Assembly: GCA_903883945.1 (NCBI GenBank)
Contig: CAISCV010000280.1
Span: 1-39,375, forward strand
DNA from: an uncultured Chitinophagaceae bacterium
Lineage (GTDB): Bacteria > Bacteroidota > Bacteroidia > Chitinophagales > Chitinophagaceae
Direction: 5' to 3'
DNA: 39,375 nt
This document shows positions 25,458 through 33,806 of the stretch, piece after piece; position 1 is the stretch's first letter; each line of letters starts with the position of its first letter. Both the position numbers and the translations under genes were made by a program. The notes under the pieces are model-generated. The model saw only the letters and a list, made by a program, of their open reading frames with translations. It did not search any database and was not told where the DNA came from.

Positions 25458-26585
25458 ATGTCTACCTCACACCCTTTTATTAAATACCCCTCAATTGCAA
25501 TATTTTCTGTTGTAACATTGCTCTATTTTCTTGGAAGCCTGACGCCTTACATCAACTCGCTACATTTTAAGGGATTCACATATCTGGCGTTATTTTTCCC
25601 TTTCCTCTTTATCGCCATGATAACCATTCTATTAGTTAGTTTACTTCTTTTTAGGAAGTATAGCCTCCTTCTTTTTTTCGTTTTATTGATTGGGTACAAG
25701 AATATCTTCTCAACAATAGGCTTTCATTACCCTAAAGAATTTGTGCAACAGAAAGAACCCAATACCTTCCGACTGTTGTCTTGGAATGTAGACAATTTTG
25801 TAAATTGTGAAAAAAGATATGATAGCCCAAAAGCGTTTAGAAGAAATATAGTTGCCTTTATTAAATCTTCTAATGCAGATATTTTGTGCCTTCAAGACTT
25901 TATGAATATCGATGAATCAAAAAGTCTAATTTCCAACTTAATGTGCTTAAAAGACACCCTAAATTATCCTTATTATTACTTTCCTGTAGATAATCAAATG
26001 GATAAACCAAATTACAATTATGGCACAATCATTCTTTCTAGATACCCGATAACAGACTCAGGCAGATTTGCTTATCAAAGGAAACACTGCCCAGAACATT
26101 TAATATTTGCAACCATAAAAATAAATAGAAGGCTGGTTCGATTCTATAATACACACTTAGCGTCTATGTATTTGCATAAATTTGGCAAACAAAATTATGG
26201 AAATGAGTCTTTCTTACAAGATGACACAGCTATTATATATAGGGGTCATCGCTATCAGAAGTTGGTTTACTTTGATTCAGTACATATTGCTCAGGCAAAA
26301 CTTGTGAAAGAGACATTAAATAAATGCACAATACCCTACTTTTTTTGTGCAGACCTCAATTCTGTTCCTTCTAGTTTTGTCTATCAGCACATTAGTCAGG
26401 GATTAAATGATGCGTTTGTTCAACAGGGTTTTGGTTGGGGTGGTACATACCACGAATTGTCACCCACGCTTCGAATTGATGTGGTCTTGATGAGTAAAGA
26501 CTTGAAGGCTACTCAATATTACTCCCCAAAACTACAAAAAGCTTCCGACCATTACCCAATCATCACTGATGTAGCATTACACTAA
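25458..26585 (+). CDS. Membrane-anchored endonuclease/exonuclease/phosphatase (EEP) family protein 1
   Basis: A 375-residue protein with three N-terminal membrane helices (about 12-30, 41-64 and 68-82) and an EEP/DNase I-like domain outside the membrane (about 100-375). EEP landmarks: FRLLSWNVDNF, DILCLQDF, RFYNTHLAS, CADLNSVPSS and SDHYPIITDV. The metal-binding glutamate of the LQE motif is aspartate here (D147), while the paralogue next door keeps glutamate. The catalytic histidines and the DxN motif are intact, so activity is likely but may be altered. Substrate is unknown: the superfamily includes nucleases, sphingomyelinases and inositol phosphatases. It starts 6 nt after the inactive rhomboid stop, i.e. 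translationally coupled or nearly so. Confidence 0.88.
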   Translation: MSTSHPFIKYPSIAIFSVVTLLYFLGSLTPYINSLHFKGFTYLALFFPFLFIAMITILLVSLLLFRKYSLLLFFVLLIGYKNIFSTIGFHYPKEFVQQKEPNTFRLLSWNVDNFVNCEKRYDSPKAFRRNIVAFIKSSNADILCLQDFMNIDESKSLISNLMCLKDTLNYPYYYFPVDNQMDKPNYNYGTIILSRYPITDSGRFAYQRKHCPEHLIFATIKINRRLVRFYNTHLASMYLHKFGKQNYGNESFLQDDTAIIYRGHRYQKLVYFDSVHIAQAKLVKETLNKCTIPYFFCADLNSVPSSFVYQHISQGLNDAFVQQGFGWGGTYHELSPTLRIDVVLMSKDLKATQYYSPKLQKASDHYPIITDVALH

Positions 26586-26595
26586 ACAAAACTGC

Positions 26596-26603
26596 TATCT
26601 TTA
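26596..26603 (+). promoter_or_regulatory. -7 box directly before the second EEP gene
   Basis: TATCTTTA ends 4 nt before the GTG at 26608, inside the 22-nt gap after the first EEP gene. It could give the second EEP gene its own leaderless transcript. Confidence 0.4.
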
Positions 26604-26607
26604 TTGC

Positions 26608-27732
26608 GTGGCCAACAAAAGCATTTCACATAACATTATCAAATTTATTATACAGATACTTACTATTTGTATATGCTTTGGTTTTGGGGCAATGTGCTTG
26701 GTTCCATATCTTAGTCCCGAAAAGTTTTGGTGGGTAGGATTTGCAGGTTTGGCCTCACCTTATATTATTATTCTACTCCTGTTTTCTATTCTATTCTGGC
26801 TTATAGCAAAACCAATGTGGGCAATTATACTACTATTTGTATTATTACTTGGTTATAGGCAAGTAGCCGTTGTTTTTGCATTTCATTACAAGACTTCATT
26901 CTCAGAAAAAAAAGATAGTAGCACTATTCGCATTATCGATTGGAACCTACGAGGTTTTAATGGGATTGATCAAAACAGAAATACTAAAAAAATGGTTCGG
27001 ACTGAATTAGTCCAAAGTATTCTGAAACTCAATCCAGACATCATCTGCCTGCAAGAATTCAATCACTCATACAACACTACTTCACATCCACACAATCAAG
27101 CCAATAACATTGAATTGTTTACGCCTACACACCCCTTTTATTACTTTTCAAAAGACTACAGAACTACAAATGGTTATGCAGCAGGTAGTATAATTTTTTC
27201 TAGATACCCCATCATTGATAGCGGTAGAATTAGGTTTCCAAAGGGAGAAAGTGCCTTGTATATAGATGTAAGAAAAAACACTGATACCATTCGTATATAC
27301 ACTACACACCTTCAATCTTTTAAATTTAAAAAGAATGACTACGAGAATATAGATAAAGTCGAAAACAATGATAGTGCTGCATTAACGGCATCGAAGAATG
27401 TATTCGAAAAAATGATACCTAGCTTTAAAAAGAGGGCAATACAAGCGAATGTTTTAAAGGACTGGCTTAGTAAAAGCACTCATCCAAGTATATTAACCGG
27501 TGATTTTAATGATGTGCCCAACAGTTATACCTATTTCGCCATCAGAGGAAACAGACAAGATGCATTTCTACAGAAATCTTTTGGTATTGGCCGCACATTC
27601 GTCTCACTTGCTCCTACGCTTAGAATTGATTATATCTTACCAGACAAATCTTTTATCGTAAAGCAATTTGAACTAGAAGATGAAGGATTGAGCGATCACT
27701 TTATGTTAGTGGCAGACGTGAAGAAGTTGTAA
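26608..27732 (+). CDS. Membrane-anchored EEP family protein 2, paralogue of the preceding gene
   Basis: A 374-residue protein with the same plan as its neighbour: three membrane helices (about 10-33, 41-65 and 70-90), then an EEP domain. Motifs are IRIIDWNLRGF, PDIICLQEFN (metal-binding E150), IYTTHLQSF, LTGDFNDVPNS and LSDHFMLVADV. The full set of catalytic residues is present. The helices and motif spacing match the preceding gene closely, so this is a tandem duplication that has since diverged. The start is GTG at 26608; the first residues (MANKSISHNIIKF) lead directly into helix 1. The gene ends the rhomboid-rhomboid-EEP-EEP set and converges on pheS. The function is inferred only at the superfamily level. 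Confidence 0.88.
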   Translation: MANKSISHNIIKFIIQILTICICFGFGAMCLVPYLSPEKFWWVGFAGLASPYIIILLLFSILFWLIAKPMWAIILLFVLLLGYRQVAVVFAFHYKTSFSEKKDSSTIRIIDWNLRGFNGIDQNRNTKKMVRTELVQSILKLNPDIICLQEFNHSYNTTSHPHNQANNIELFTPTHPFYYFSKDYRTTNGYAAGSIIFSRYPIIDSGRIRFPKGESALYIDVRKNTDTIRIYTTHLQSFKFKKNDYENIDKVENNDSAALTASKNVFEKMIPSFKKRAIQANVLKDWLSKSTHPSILTGDFNDVPNSYTYFAIRGNRQDAFLQKSFGIGRTFVSLAPTLRIDYILPDKSFIVKQFELEDEGLSDHFMLVADVKKL

Positions 27733-27745
27733 GATAGTAATTATT

Positions 27746-27777
27746 AGATATTAGTTAAATACCCTGAACTAATATCT
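27746..27777. terminator. A+T-rich hairpin between converging EEP and pheS genes
   Basis: AGATATTAGTT (27746-27756) pairs exactly with AACTAATATCT (27767-27777) around a 10-nt loop. The stem is weak and lacks a clean T-run. It is built from the repeated words TTAGATA and TACTATCT. Confidence 0.4.
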
Positions 27778-27801
27778 ACTATCTAATAACTACTAACTTG
27801 C

Positions 27802-28836
27802 CTACATTACTCCTGTAAATTGTTTCAAAAAGCGAACATCATTCTGGCTATATAAGCGTAGGTCGTTTACCTGATACTTTAGTTGACAGATTCTTTCTAC
27901 CCCCAACCCAAAAGCAAAGCCTGTATATTTATTACTATCAATGCTAAAGTTCTCCAACACATTAGGATGTACCATTCCGCTTCCCAAAATTTCAACCCAG
28001 CCGGTATGCTTGCATACATTACAACCTTTACTGTCACAAATCAAACAACTGATATCCATCTCGGCACTTGGCTCGGTAAAAGGAAAGTACGAAGGGCGAA
28101 ATCTTACACGCACGTCTTTGCCAAACATCTCTTGAACGAAAAAGTAAAGTGTTTGTTTCAAATCAGCGAAGCTCACATTCTCATCAATGTACAAACCTTC
28201 TATCTGATGAAAAAAACAATGCGCCCTTGCACTGATGGTTTCATTGCGATAAACCCTCCCCGGGCAAATTACGCGAATCGGAGGCTTCTGTGATTCCATT
28301 ACTCTAGCTTGTGTGCTACTAGTATGTGTACGCAATAGCCACGCTGGGTTTTGACTGATGTAAAAGGTATCTTGCATATCTCTGGCAGGGTGATCTTCAG
28401 GCAGATTCATCGCACCAAAGTTGTGCCAGTCATCCTCTATCTCTGGACCTTCTGCAATTGCGAAACCTAATGTTTTAAAAATGGAAACAATTTGGTTTCT
28501 TACCACAGTAAGTGGGTGGCGCGTTCCAACAGGAACAAAACTGCCAGGCAAGCTCCAATCAAAGTTATTGTCTTTAGCGTTATCAGTACCACCGCCTGCA
28601 GCTTGTTGTATCAATTCAAATTTAGCTTCAACAAATTGTTTAAACTCATTTAGCACTTGCCCAAAGGCTCTTTTATGTTCGTTGGGAACGTTTTTCATTT
28701 CGCCCATCACTGTCTTCAACAACCCTTTACTACCAAGGTATTGAATACGAAACGATTCTACTGCTTCAAGTGTGCTTGCTTCTACAGCCGCTATTTCTTG
28801 TTTATAATTTTCTATCTGTTGCAACAATGCTTCCAT
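27802..28836 (-). CDS. pheS: Phenylalanyl-tRNA synthetase alpha subunit
   Basis: A 344-residue class II aminoacyl-tRNA synthetase subunit that, with PheT, charges tRNA(Phe). An N-terminal coiled-coil arm (about 1-85) precedes the catalytic core. Motif 2 is seen in VICPGRVYRNE with the following HCFFHQIEGL; motif 3 in GFAFGLGVERI. HPARDMQDTFY and LRTHTSSTQARVM are typical of the family. Length matches other bacterial PheS (about 330-350). The start is ATG at 28836 (MEALLQQIENY); a longer frame adds 15 residues that would overlap the promoter, since a -7-like TATCTTCG ends exactly 4 nt upstream. pheT is not adjacent, as is common in this phylum. Confidence 0.95.
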   Translation of the reverse strand: MEALLQQIENYKQEIAAVEASTLEAVESFRIQYLGSKGLLKTVMGEMKNVPNEHKRAFGQVLNEFKQFVEAKFELIQQAAGGGTDNAKDNNFDWSLPGSFVPVGTRHPLTVVRNQIVSIFKTLGFAIAEGPEIEDDWHNFGAMNLPEDHPARDMQDTFYISQNPAWLLRTHTSSTQARVMESQKPPIRVICPGRVYRNETISARAHCFFHQIEGLYIDENVSFADLKQTLYFFVQEMFGKDVRVRFRPSYFPFTEPSAEMDISCLICDSKGCNVCKHTGWVEILGSGMVHPNVLENFSIDSNKYTGFAFGLGVERICQLKYQVNDLRLYSQNDVRFLKQFTGVM

Positions 28837-28840
28837 CTGG

Positions 28841-28848
28841 CGAAGATA
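28841..28848 (-). promoter_or_regulatory. -7 box directly before pheS
   Basis: Minus-strand TATCTTCG, one base from TAnnTTTG, ends 4 nt before the ATG at 28836. It predicts a leaderless transcript. No good -33 is visible. Confidence 0.4.
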
Positions 28849-29089
28849 AATGATTAGCGCAATAATTTTAGTAGGGCTCAAAATTGGATGGATTCAATGT
28901 TTGCTTGGCTGCTGCCAATACCTAGACTACCTCAATTTAATGCTACATTCCAAATGAAAAAACAAGCAATTGCTGCTTCAATCGTTTTCGTAGAAAAATA
29001 ATTGAATAGGCAGCATTTGTTGGGCAAATACAATCTCAGCAAAAAACTTAGGTATTTGGTGTTACAAAGTTGTATTCATTTAGCACACA

Positions 29090-29107
29090 TTCCGAAAGGT
29101 TTCGGAA
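29090..29107. promoter_or_regulatory. Operator-like palindrome upstream of the T9SS cargo gene
   Basis: TTCCGAAAGGTTTCGGAA: perfect 8-bp arms around GG. It ends 23 bp before the -7 box at 29131, so it overlaps the position expected for a -33 element. There is no T-run, and the loop is too short for an RNA hairpin terminator, which favours a dimeric repressor or activator site. Confidence 0.55.
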
Positions 29108-29130
29108 CAAGTAATAATTAACTCAGGGGC

Positions 29131-29138
29131 TATATTTG
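29131..29138 (+). promoter_or_regulatory. -7 promoter box of the T9SS cargo gene
   Basis: TATATTTG matches TAnnTTTG exactly and lies 49 nt before the ATG. The region 19-21 nt upstream lacks TTG, consistent with control by the palindrome at 29090-29107. Confidence 0.6.
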
Positions 29139-29187
29139 GCTTTTACATTTTTTATCATAACACAGTTTAACCACAAAAAAAACAACA

Positions 29188-31857
29188 ATGACAACAATGA
29201 TTACAAAAAAAGCTATCAAACAGATAGCAAAAGTTATCCTTGCTGTAATGGCAATGTGGCTGATGCCTAAAGTGGGGTCGGCACAAACTACTTTTTATTA
29301 TTTTGATGGTAAAGGTGCACCCGATGCGCTTACTAGCTGGGGCACCAACCCTGATGGTACAGGTACCAACCCAGCAAATTTTACAACTGCAGGTTGTGTG
29401 TTTTATTTCTCTGGTAACAATGGTTCAAAAATTGTTACCTTACCTAGCAAATTTGCTGTCACAGGAGCTAAAAAAGGAGCATTGGCTGCTAGTAAAGTGG
29501 TGGACACGCTTGGTGTAAATGTAATTGTACCAGTAGGCGGTTTAGCCAAAGCAACTACTTTTGGATTAAGTGATAGTTCTTGGTTGACATTGCAAGACAC
29601 AATGAATGTAAAGTTGACTACTATGAAACCAACTAGTGGAGTGATTTATGATGGGAATGCTACTATGAATATCCTTGCAGGTACTTACGGTAGTATTCTT
29701 AGCACAAATGATTCTGGTGCAACCCGTATTATTTCAAACAAAAGAGTAATTACTGTTTATGGAATGTTTCAGCCTGGTATTTCTTCTTATCTAGATAGCG
29801 GCACAATTACATATAGAGGAACTGCAACCGCAGGTTCTGTCCAACATCTTACGCCATTTACTTACAACAACTTAACAATCACCAATACAAATGGTGTTTA
29901 TCTAGATTCGGGTGTGGTAACAGTTAATGGGAAATTGACCATAAGTAAAGGAGATTCCTTGATTGTGGATACTTCTGGTACAATTGTATTTTCTCCTACT
30001 GCAACTGCCCCAACACTTACAGGTGTTTTTCACGTTTTTGGAACCATACAGATACTCGGTAACCTTGCAAAAATACCCGGAACCGCAAACACAATGTACG
30101 ATACTACAGCCATGATTATTGTTGGAGATGGTAGTTCTAGTGTAACTTCTTTGCCAAAGCTTACACTTAATGCTACTCCAAATGACATTACTATCAATGC
30201 CCCAGCCGTTACGTCACACAGTGCAGGTTTGTTGATTGATACTGTTGGAGCATTTAGCATTGGAAACGATTTAATAATACTAGCCGGCAATGTAAACGGA
30301 AGTTACGGTTCAGGCAATAGTAGTCTTACCATTGGTGGTGATTTAGATGTATTAGGTGGTTCCTACACCGTTTGTGATTCAACGAACTCTAATGATACTT
30401 TATATACTCAAGGCGTTTTAAATGTAAAAAACAATGGCGCTTTCTTCCTCTCAAATAATCCTACACTTATTGGTTCAGGTTCTTTATATGCGTCTACTGA
30501 CATCATTGACTCTGCTGGCGTAAATTCATTTGGTACGGCTACAGGATCAAAAGTTGGTGGTAGTATTTATTTTATAGCAACGGATACTGCGGGTCAGGTT
30601 TTTCAGGTACCCGATTTAAATAACAATGTCGCAGGTCCAACAACTTTGCACGCTGCAGGTGGAAACGAGGTAGAAATATTCTCTAACATCACCTTAAATT
30701 CTCCGTTGTATTGCGATACGGGTTCTTATACGGTAGATGCAGGCTATCATTTAACCTTAAACAAAGGATTTGGAAATTATTGGAAACACAGCTTTGTTAT
30801 TACCGATGCACTTGTTGGTAGCGACGGACAAGGATTACTTACCGTAAATAATATTCCTAAAAATGCGTGGTACACTATTCCATTAGGATATGACAGCGCT
30901 AGCGCTTATTCACCCATGGCGGTTAAATCTGCAGATGATAACTTATCTGTTACAGTTACCAATTATGAGATGCTGAGTTCAAACGGAAATGTTACGGGTA
31001 ACTTTGTTTTTGATACAGCAGAAATATTAAACGTAGTACAGAGTACCTGGAATTTCACGAGAAATGATTCTGGCACTAGCCCTATCTTCTTCAAGATTGG
31101 TTGGTATGATTCAGTTGCCAATGGTGGCTTTAATGCTGATATGAATAATAACGACTTTACTGTTTATGCAAACATTAATGGTGCAGGATACTTTTCCGAA
31201 TATCCCGCTTTAAGTGTTGACCGTAAAGCTGATTCTGTTGTGATTGAATTGCCTGGTACATTCAAAACTGGTTACTTCATGATTGGTAAGAAAGGAATTG
31301 CGCTTCTTCCACTTCATTTTACAAGTGTTCAGGCTAGCCTAAATAACCAAGTTGCAAACATTAGCTGGCAAACTACAAGTGAACAAAATATGAAGAACTA
31401 TACAGTAGAAAGGTCTTTAGATGGTGCTACATTTACTTCTGTAGGTACTTTAGCTGCAAAAAACAAGAATACCAATAGTTACGCTTTCACTGACGCTTCT
31501 TGCTCAGAAGGGGTTAACTATTATCGCATCAAAGCATTAGATAATACAGGAAAGGCCTCCTATAGTAGTGTTGTTAAGGTTGCTAATTTGATGAGTGCGG
31601 CTAAATCAATCAGCATTTATCCTAACCCTGTTATCAATAAAACCATCAATGTTGTATTAAACAATCAAGCTGCAGGTATCTATTCTGTAAAAGTAATTAC
31701 AGCAGGTGGGCAGATATTGGCTAGCAAACAAATCAATCATTTGGGTGGTAACAGTGTTAATTCAATTGACTTAACTGCTGCAACTGCAAAAGGACTTTGC
31801 TTTGTAAGTATTACCTCAAAAGATGGTCAGACAACAAAGACAGTTATAATAAGGTAA
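29188..31857 (+). CDS. Large secreted beta-rich protein with type IX secretion C-terminal sorting domain
   Basis: An 889-residue surface or secreted protein. The signal peptide spans about 1-32 (ends VGSAQ). The body is Thr/Ser/Asn/Gly-rich with strand-turn repeats that look like a beta-helix or stacked beta-sandwich adhesin (LTITNTNGVYLDSGVVTVNG, LTISKGDSLIVDTSGTIVF). From about 700 a fibronectin-like segment follows (NISWQTTSEQNMKNYTVERS), a common spacer in T9SS cargo. The last 80 residues are the type A sorting domain: ISIYPNPVINKTINV, GIYSVKVITAGGQILASKQI and TTKTVIIR. No catalytic motif is visible; adhesion or matrix function is inference. It has its own promoter with a palindrome and a strong terminator, so it is transcribed alone. 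Confidence 0.9.
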   Translation: MTTMITKKAIKQIAKVILAVMAMWLMPKVGSAQTTFYYFDGKGAPDALTSWGTNPDGTGTNPANFTTAGCVFYFSGNNGSKIVTLPSKFAVTGAKKGALAASKVVDTLGVNVIVPVGGLAKATTFGLSDSSWLTLQDTMNVKLTTMKPTSGVIYDGNATMNILAGTYGSILSTNDSGATRIISNKRVITVYGMFQPGISSYLDSGTITYRGTATAGSVQHLTPFTYNNLTITNTNGVYLDSGVVTVNGKLTISKGDSLIVDTSGTIVFSPTATAPTLTGVFHVFGTIQILGNLAKIPGTANTMYDTTAMIIVGDGSSSVTSLPKLTLNATPNDITINAPAVTSHSAGLLIDTVGAFSIGNDLIILAGNVNGSYGSGNSSLTIGGDLDVLGGSYTVCDSTNSNDTLYTQGVLNVKNNGAFFLSNNPTLIGSGSLYASTDIIDSAGVNSFGTATGSKVGGSIYFIATDTAGQVFQVPDLNNNVAGPTTLHAAGGNEVEIFSNITLNSPLYCDTGSYTVDAGYHLTLNKGFGNYWKHSFVITDALVGSDGQGLLTVNNIPKNAWYTIPLGYDSASAYSPMAVKSADDNLSVTVTNYEMLSSNGNVTGNFVFDTAEILNVVQSTWNFTRNDSGTSPIFFKIGWYDSVANGGFNADMNNNDFTVYANINGAGYFSEYPALSVDRKADSVVIELPGTFKTGYFMIGKKGIALLPLHFTSVQASLNNQVANISWQTTSEQNMKNYTVERSLDGATFTSVGTLAAKNKNTNSYAFTDASCSEGVNYYRIKALDNTGKASYSSVVKVANLMSAAKSISIYPNPVINKTINVVLNNQAAGIYSVKVITAGGQILASKQINHLGGNSVNSIDLTAATAKGLCFVSITSKDGQTTKTVIIR

Positions 31858-31882
31858 GATTTAATATCATAAACTATAGAAC

Positions 31883-31920
31883 AAAGCGGATGTGCCAGTT
31901 GGTGCATCCGCTTTTGTTTT
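31883..31920 (+). terminator. Terminator of the T9SS cargo gene
   Basis: AAAGCGGATG (31883-31892) pairs with CATCCGCTTT (31905-31914), a 10-bp perfect stem with a 12-nt loop, followed by a T-rich tail. Confidence 0.85.
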
Positions 31921-32002
31921 TATTATCCCTATTTTTGACGCAACCCGATATTGTACTAATTTTTCGTGAACCTACTATCTCAAAACCTGTTAGTTAAATA
32001 AT

Positions 32003-32797
32003 ATGAGCAACAAAACAAAATATAATGTAGCAACAAATATTGACTTGGGAAATGAAGGCTTTAAGATAATCCCGTTGTCGGAAGGCTCTTTTACAATCGA
32101 TAAAACCAAGATTTTTGTTCCCTTCAATCATGCAGAGGATGATTTGTACCAACGCCCAATTGGTAGTTTATTGGTAGAGGTACAACCCTTTTGTATTGTT
32201 ACTGAAAAGGATATTATTTTGATTGATGCCGGACTAGGTTTTAGTAGTAACAAGCAATTACAGATACATGCCAATCTGTTAAGCAATGGCATCAACCCTC
32301 AATGTGTAACAAAAGTATTAATGAGCCACTTGCATAAAGACCATGCGGGTGGGATAAGCAAAAGAGACAATTTTGGCAACTATCATTTGGCGTTCTCCAA
32401 TGCTATTTATTACGTGCAGAAAAAAGAGTTTGCCTTTGCCATGGAAACTGGGTTTCCTTCTTTTATGAGCGAAGAAATAGGTGTTCTGGAAAACAACCCT
32501 CAAGTGCAATGGCTGGATGGTGATGGTATAATTGATGGCTTTATTAAGCATGAAATTACGGGGGGGCATAGCCCTTTTCATCAAGTATTTTGGTTAACAA
32601 TCGGTGGACGTACTTTATTCTTTGGCGCAGATGATGCTCCTCAATTGCAACAAATGAAAAGTAAGTTTGTAGCTAAATATGATTTTGATGGAAAGAAATG
32701 TATGGAGCTTCGTCAGAAATGGTGGCAAGAAGGACAAGTAGAGAATTGGACATTTCTTTTTTACCATGATATCAAAACACCTGTTTATTCATTTTGA
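32003..32797 (+). CDS. MBL-fold metallo-hydrolase
   Basis: A 264-residue cytosolic metallo-beta-lactamase-fold hydrolase with no signal peptide. The dinuclear zinc motif is MSHLHKDHAGG (HxHxDH), and later ligands are seen in GGHSPFHQVF and FFGADDAPQ. Strand IILIDAGLGF precedes the motif, as is typical. The layout matches the quorum-quenching lactonase / AttM-like branch, but the substrate is not determinable; glyoxalase II or RNase Z can be excluded by the lack of their extra domains and motifs. The ATG at 32003 was chosen because a methionine-led polar N-terminus follows a stop-rich spacer. It is monocistronic, flanked by the T9SS terminator upstream and a bidirectional terminator downstream. 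Confidence 0.88.
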   Translation: MSNKTKYNVATNIDLGNEGFKIIPLSEGSFTIDKTKIFVPFNHAEDDLYQRPIGSLLVEVQPFCIVTEKDIILIDAGLGFSSNKQLQIHANLLSNGINPQCVTKVLMSHLHKDHAGGISKRDNFGNYHLAFSNAIYYVQKKEFAFAMETGFPSFMSEEIGVLENNPQVQWLDGDGIIDGFIKHEITGGHSPFHQVFWLTIGGRTLFFGADDAPQLQQMKSKFVAKYDFDGKKCMELRQKWWQEGQVENWTFLFYHDIKTPVYSF

Positions 32798-32803
32798 CGG
32801 ATA

Positions 32804-32841
32804 AAAAAAGGTTGATTGCATTGGTACAATCAACCTTTTTT
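32804..32841. terminator. Bidirectional terminator between the MBL gene and iscA
   Basis: Perfect 15-bp arms (32804-32818 and 32827-32841) with an 8-nt loop. A-run and T-run at the two ends let it end both converging transcripts. Confidence 0.92.
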
Positions 32842-32858
32842 ATAAATTTATATTTATT

Positions 32859-33209
32859 CTAAACTGCGAAACTATCTCCACATCCACAACTTCTACTTGC
32901 ATTGGGGTTGTTGAAATGAAAACCTTTACCATTCAATCCATCACTAAAATCAAGTTCTGTATTTACAAGGTACAAAAAGCTCTTTAAGTCTGTTACTACT
33001 TTCACGCCGTTGTCTTCAAAAACCTGATCCATTGGTTTTGATTCGTTATCAAAGTCTAGTTTATAACTCAATCCACTACAACCTCCACCTACTACACCCA
33101 CACGCAAAAAGTAACTTGGGTCATCTGCAACACCAGCATCTTCCATCAGTTTTACAACCTTGGCTTTTGCTTTATCGCTTACATAAATTGCATTATCTGT
33201 TGCTACCAT
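32859..33209 (-). CDS. iscA: Iron-sulfur assembly A-type carrier IscA/HesB
   Basis: A 116-residue carrier that receives or delivers Fe-S clusters or iron. The three conserved cysteines are present: C44 (GGGCSGLSYKL) and C108/C110 (SCGCGDSF). FHFNNPNASRSCGCG is the family C-terminal signature. The start is ATG at 33209 (MVATDNAIYVSDKAK); the codon before it is TTG, which adds only one residue. The gene is last of iscS-iscU-iscA, 75 nt after iscU, and is followed by a bidirectional terminator. SufA is very similar, so the name rests on the iscSU context. Confidence 0.95.
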   Translation of the reverse strand: MVATDNAIYVSDKAKAKVVKLMEDAGVADDPSYFLRVGVVGGGCSGLSYKLDFDNESKPMDQVFEDNGVKVVTDLKSFLYLVNTELDFSDGLNGKGFHFNNPNASRSCGCGDSFAV

Positions 33210-33284
33210 CAATTATCTATTTTAAAGTTTGAATTTTATGTTTTAAGTTCATTTAAAATTCAAAACACAAAATTCAAAATAATT

Positions 33285-33704
33285 CTAGTGTACTCCTTTT
33301 TCTTCAAATACCAATTCTTCCAAACCATTCTTCACACGGTAGTCGTTAATAGCTGCTTTAATAGCGTCTTCTGCTAATACAGAACAGTGAATCTTTACTG
33401 GAGGAAGATTTAATTCTTCAACCAAATCCATGTTGTCTATGGTCATTGCTTGGTCCACAGTCTTACCCTTTAGCCATTCTGTTGCCAACGAAGAAGAAGC
33501 GATTGCTGAACCACAACCAAAGGTCTTAAACTTAGCATCAGTGATAACGCCTGTTGCATCATCTACCTGAATTTGAAGGCGCATTACGTCTCCACACTCC
33601 GGGGCACCTACTAATCCTGTACCTACACTTTTACTTCCTTTATCGAGTGTACCCACATTCTTTGGGTTACTATAATGATCGATTACTTTTTCTGAATATG
33701 CCAT
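33285..33704 (-). CDS. iscU: Iron-sulfur cluster scaffold IscU
   Basis: A 139-residue scaffold on which IscS sulfur and iron build [2Fe-2S] clusters. Cluster ligands C37 (GAPECGDVM, with D39), C64 (FGCGSAIASSS) and C107 (KIHCSVLAEDA) are all present. The LPPVK motif at 100-104, recognised by the Hsp70 HscA, is intact, although hscA and hscB are not in the window. The gene lies 102 nt after iscS and 75 nt before iscA; both spacers are A+T-rich with repeated AAATTCAAAA-like words. Length and N-terminus (MAYSEKVIDHYSNPKNVG) are standard, so the ATG at 33704 is secure. Confidence 0.97.
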   Translation of the reverse strand: MAYSEKVIDHYSNPKNVGTLDKGSKSVGTGLVGAPECGDVMRLQIQVDDATGVITDAKFKTFGCGSAIASSSLATEWLKGKTVDQAMTIDNMDLVEELNLPPVKIHCSVLAEDAIKAAINDYRVKNGLEELVFEEKGVH

Positions 33705-33806
33705 GACTAATTATTATTTATAAATGATGAATTTTGAATTTTAAATTACTTGTTTCAAGAACATGTTTTTTGCTTACTTAAAACCTACAACTTACTACGT
33801 ATAACT

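Larger units (their letters stand above)
28849..29187. other. Divergent intergenic stretch between pheS and the T9SS cargo gene
   Basis: It holds the pheS promoter side, an 18-bp palindrome at 29090-29107 and a -7 box at 29131. A 34-codon open frame at 28897-29001 has no supporting features. The remainder shows nothing recognisable. Confidence 0.5.

Noticed and set aside
28897-29001. 34-codon open frame upstream of the T9SS cargo gene
   Set aside because: Too short, no promoter or start context, composition of a spacer.
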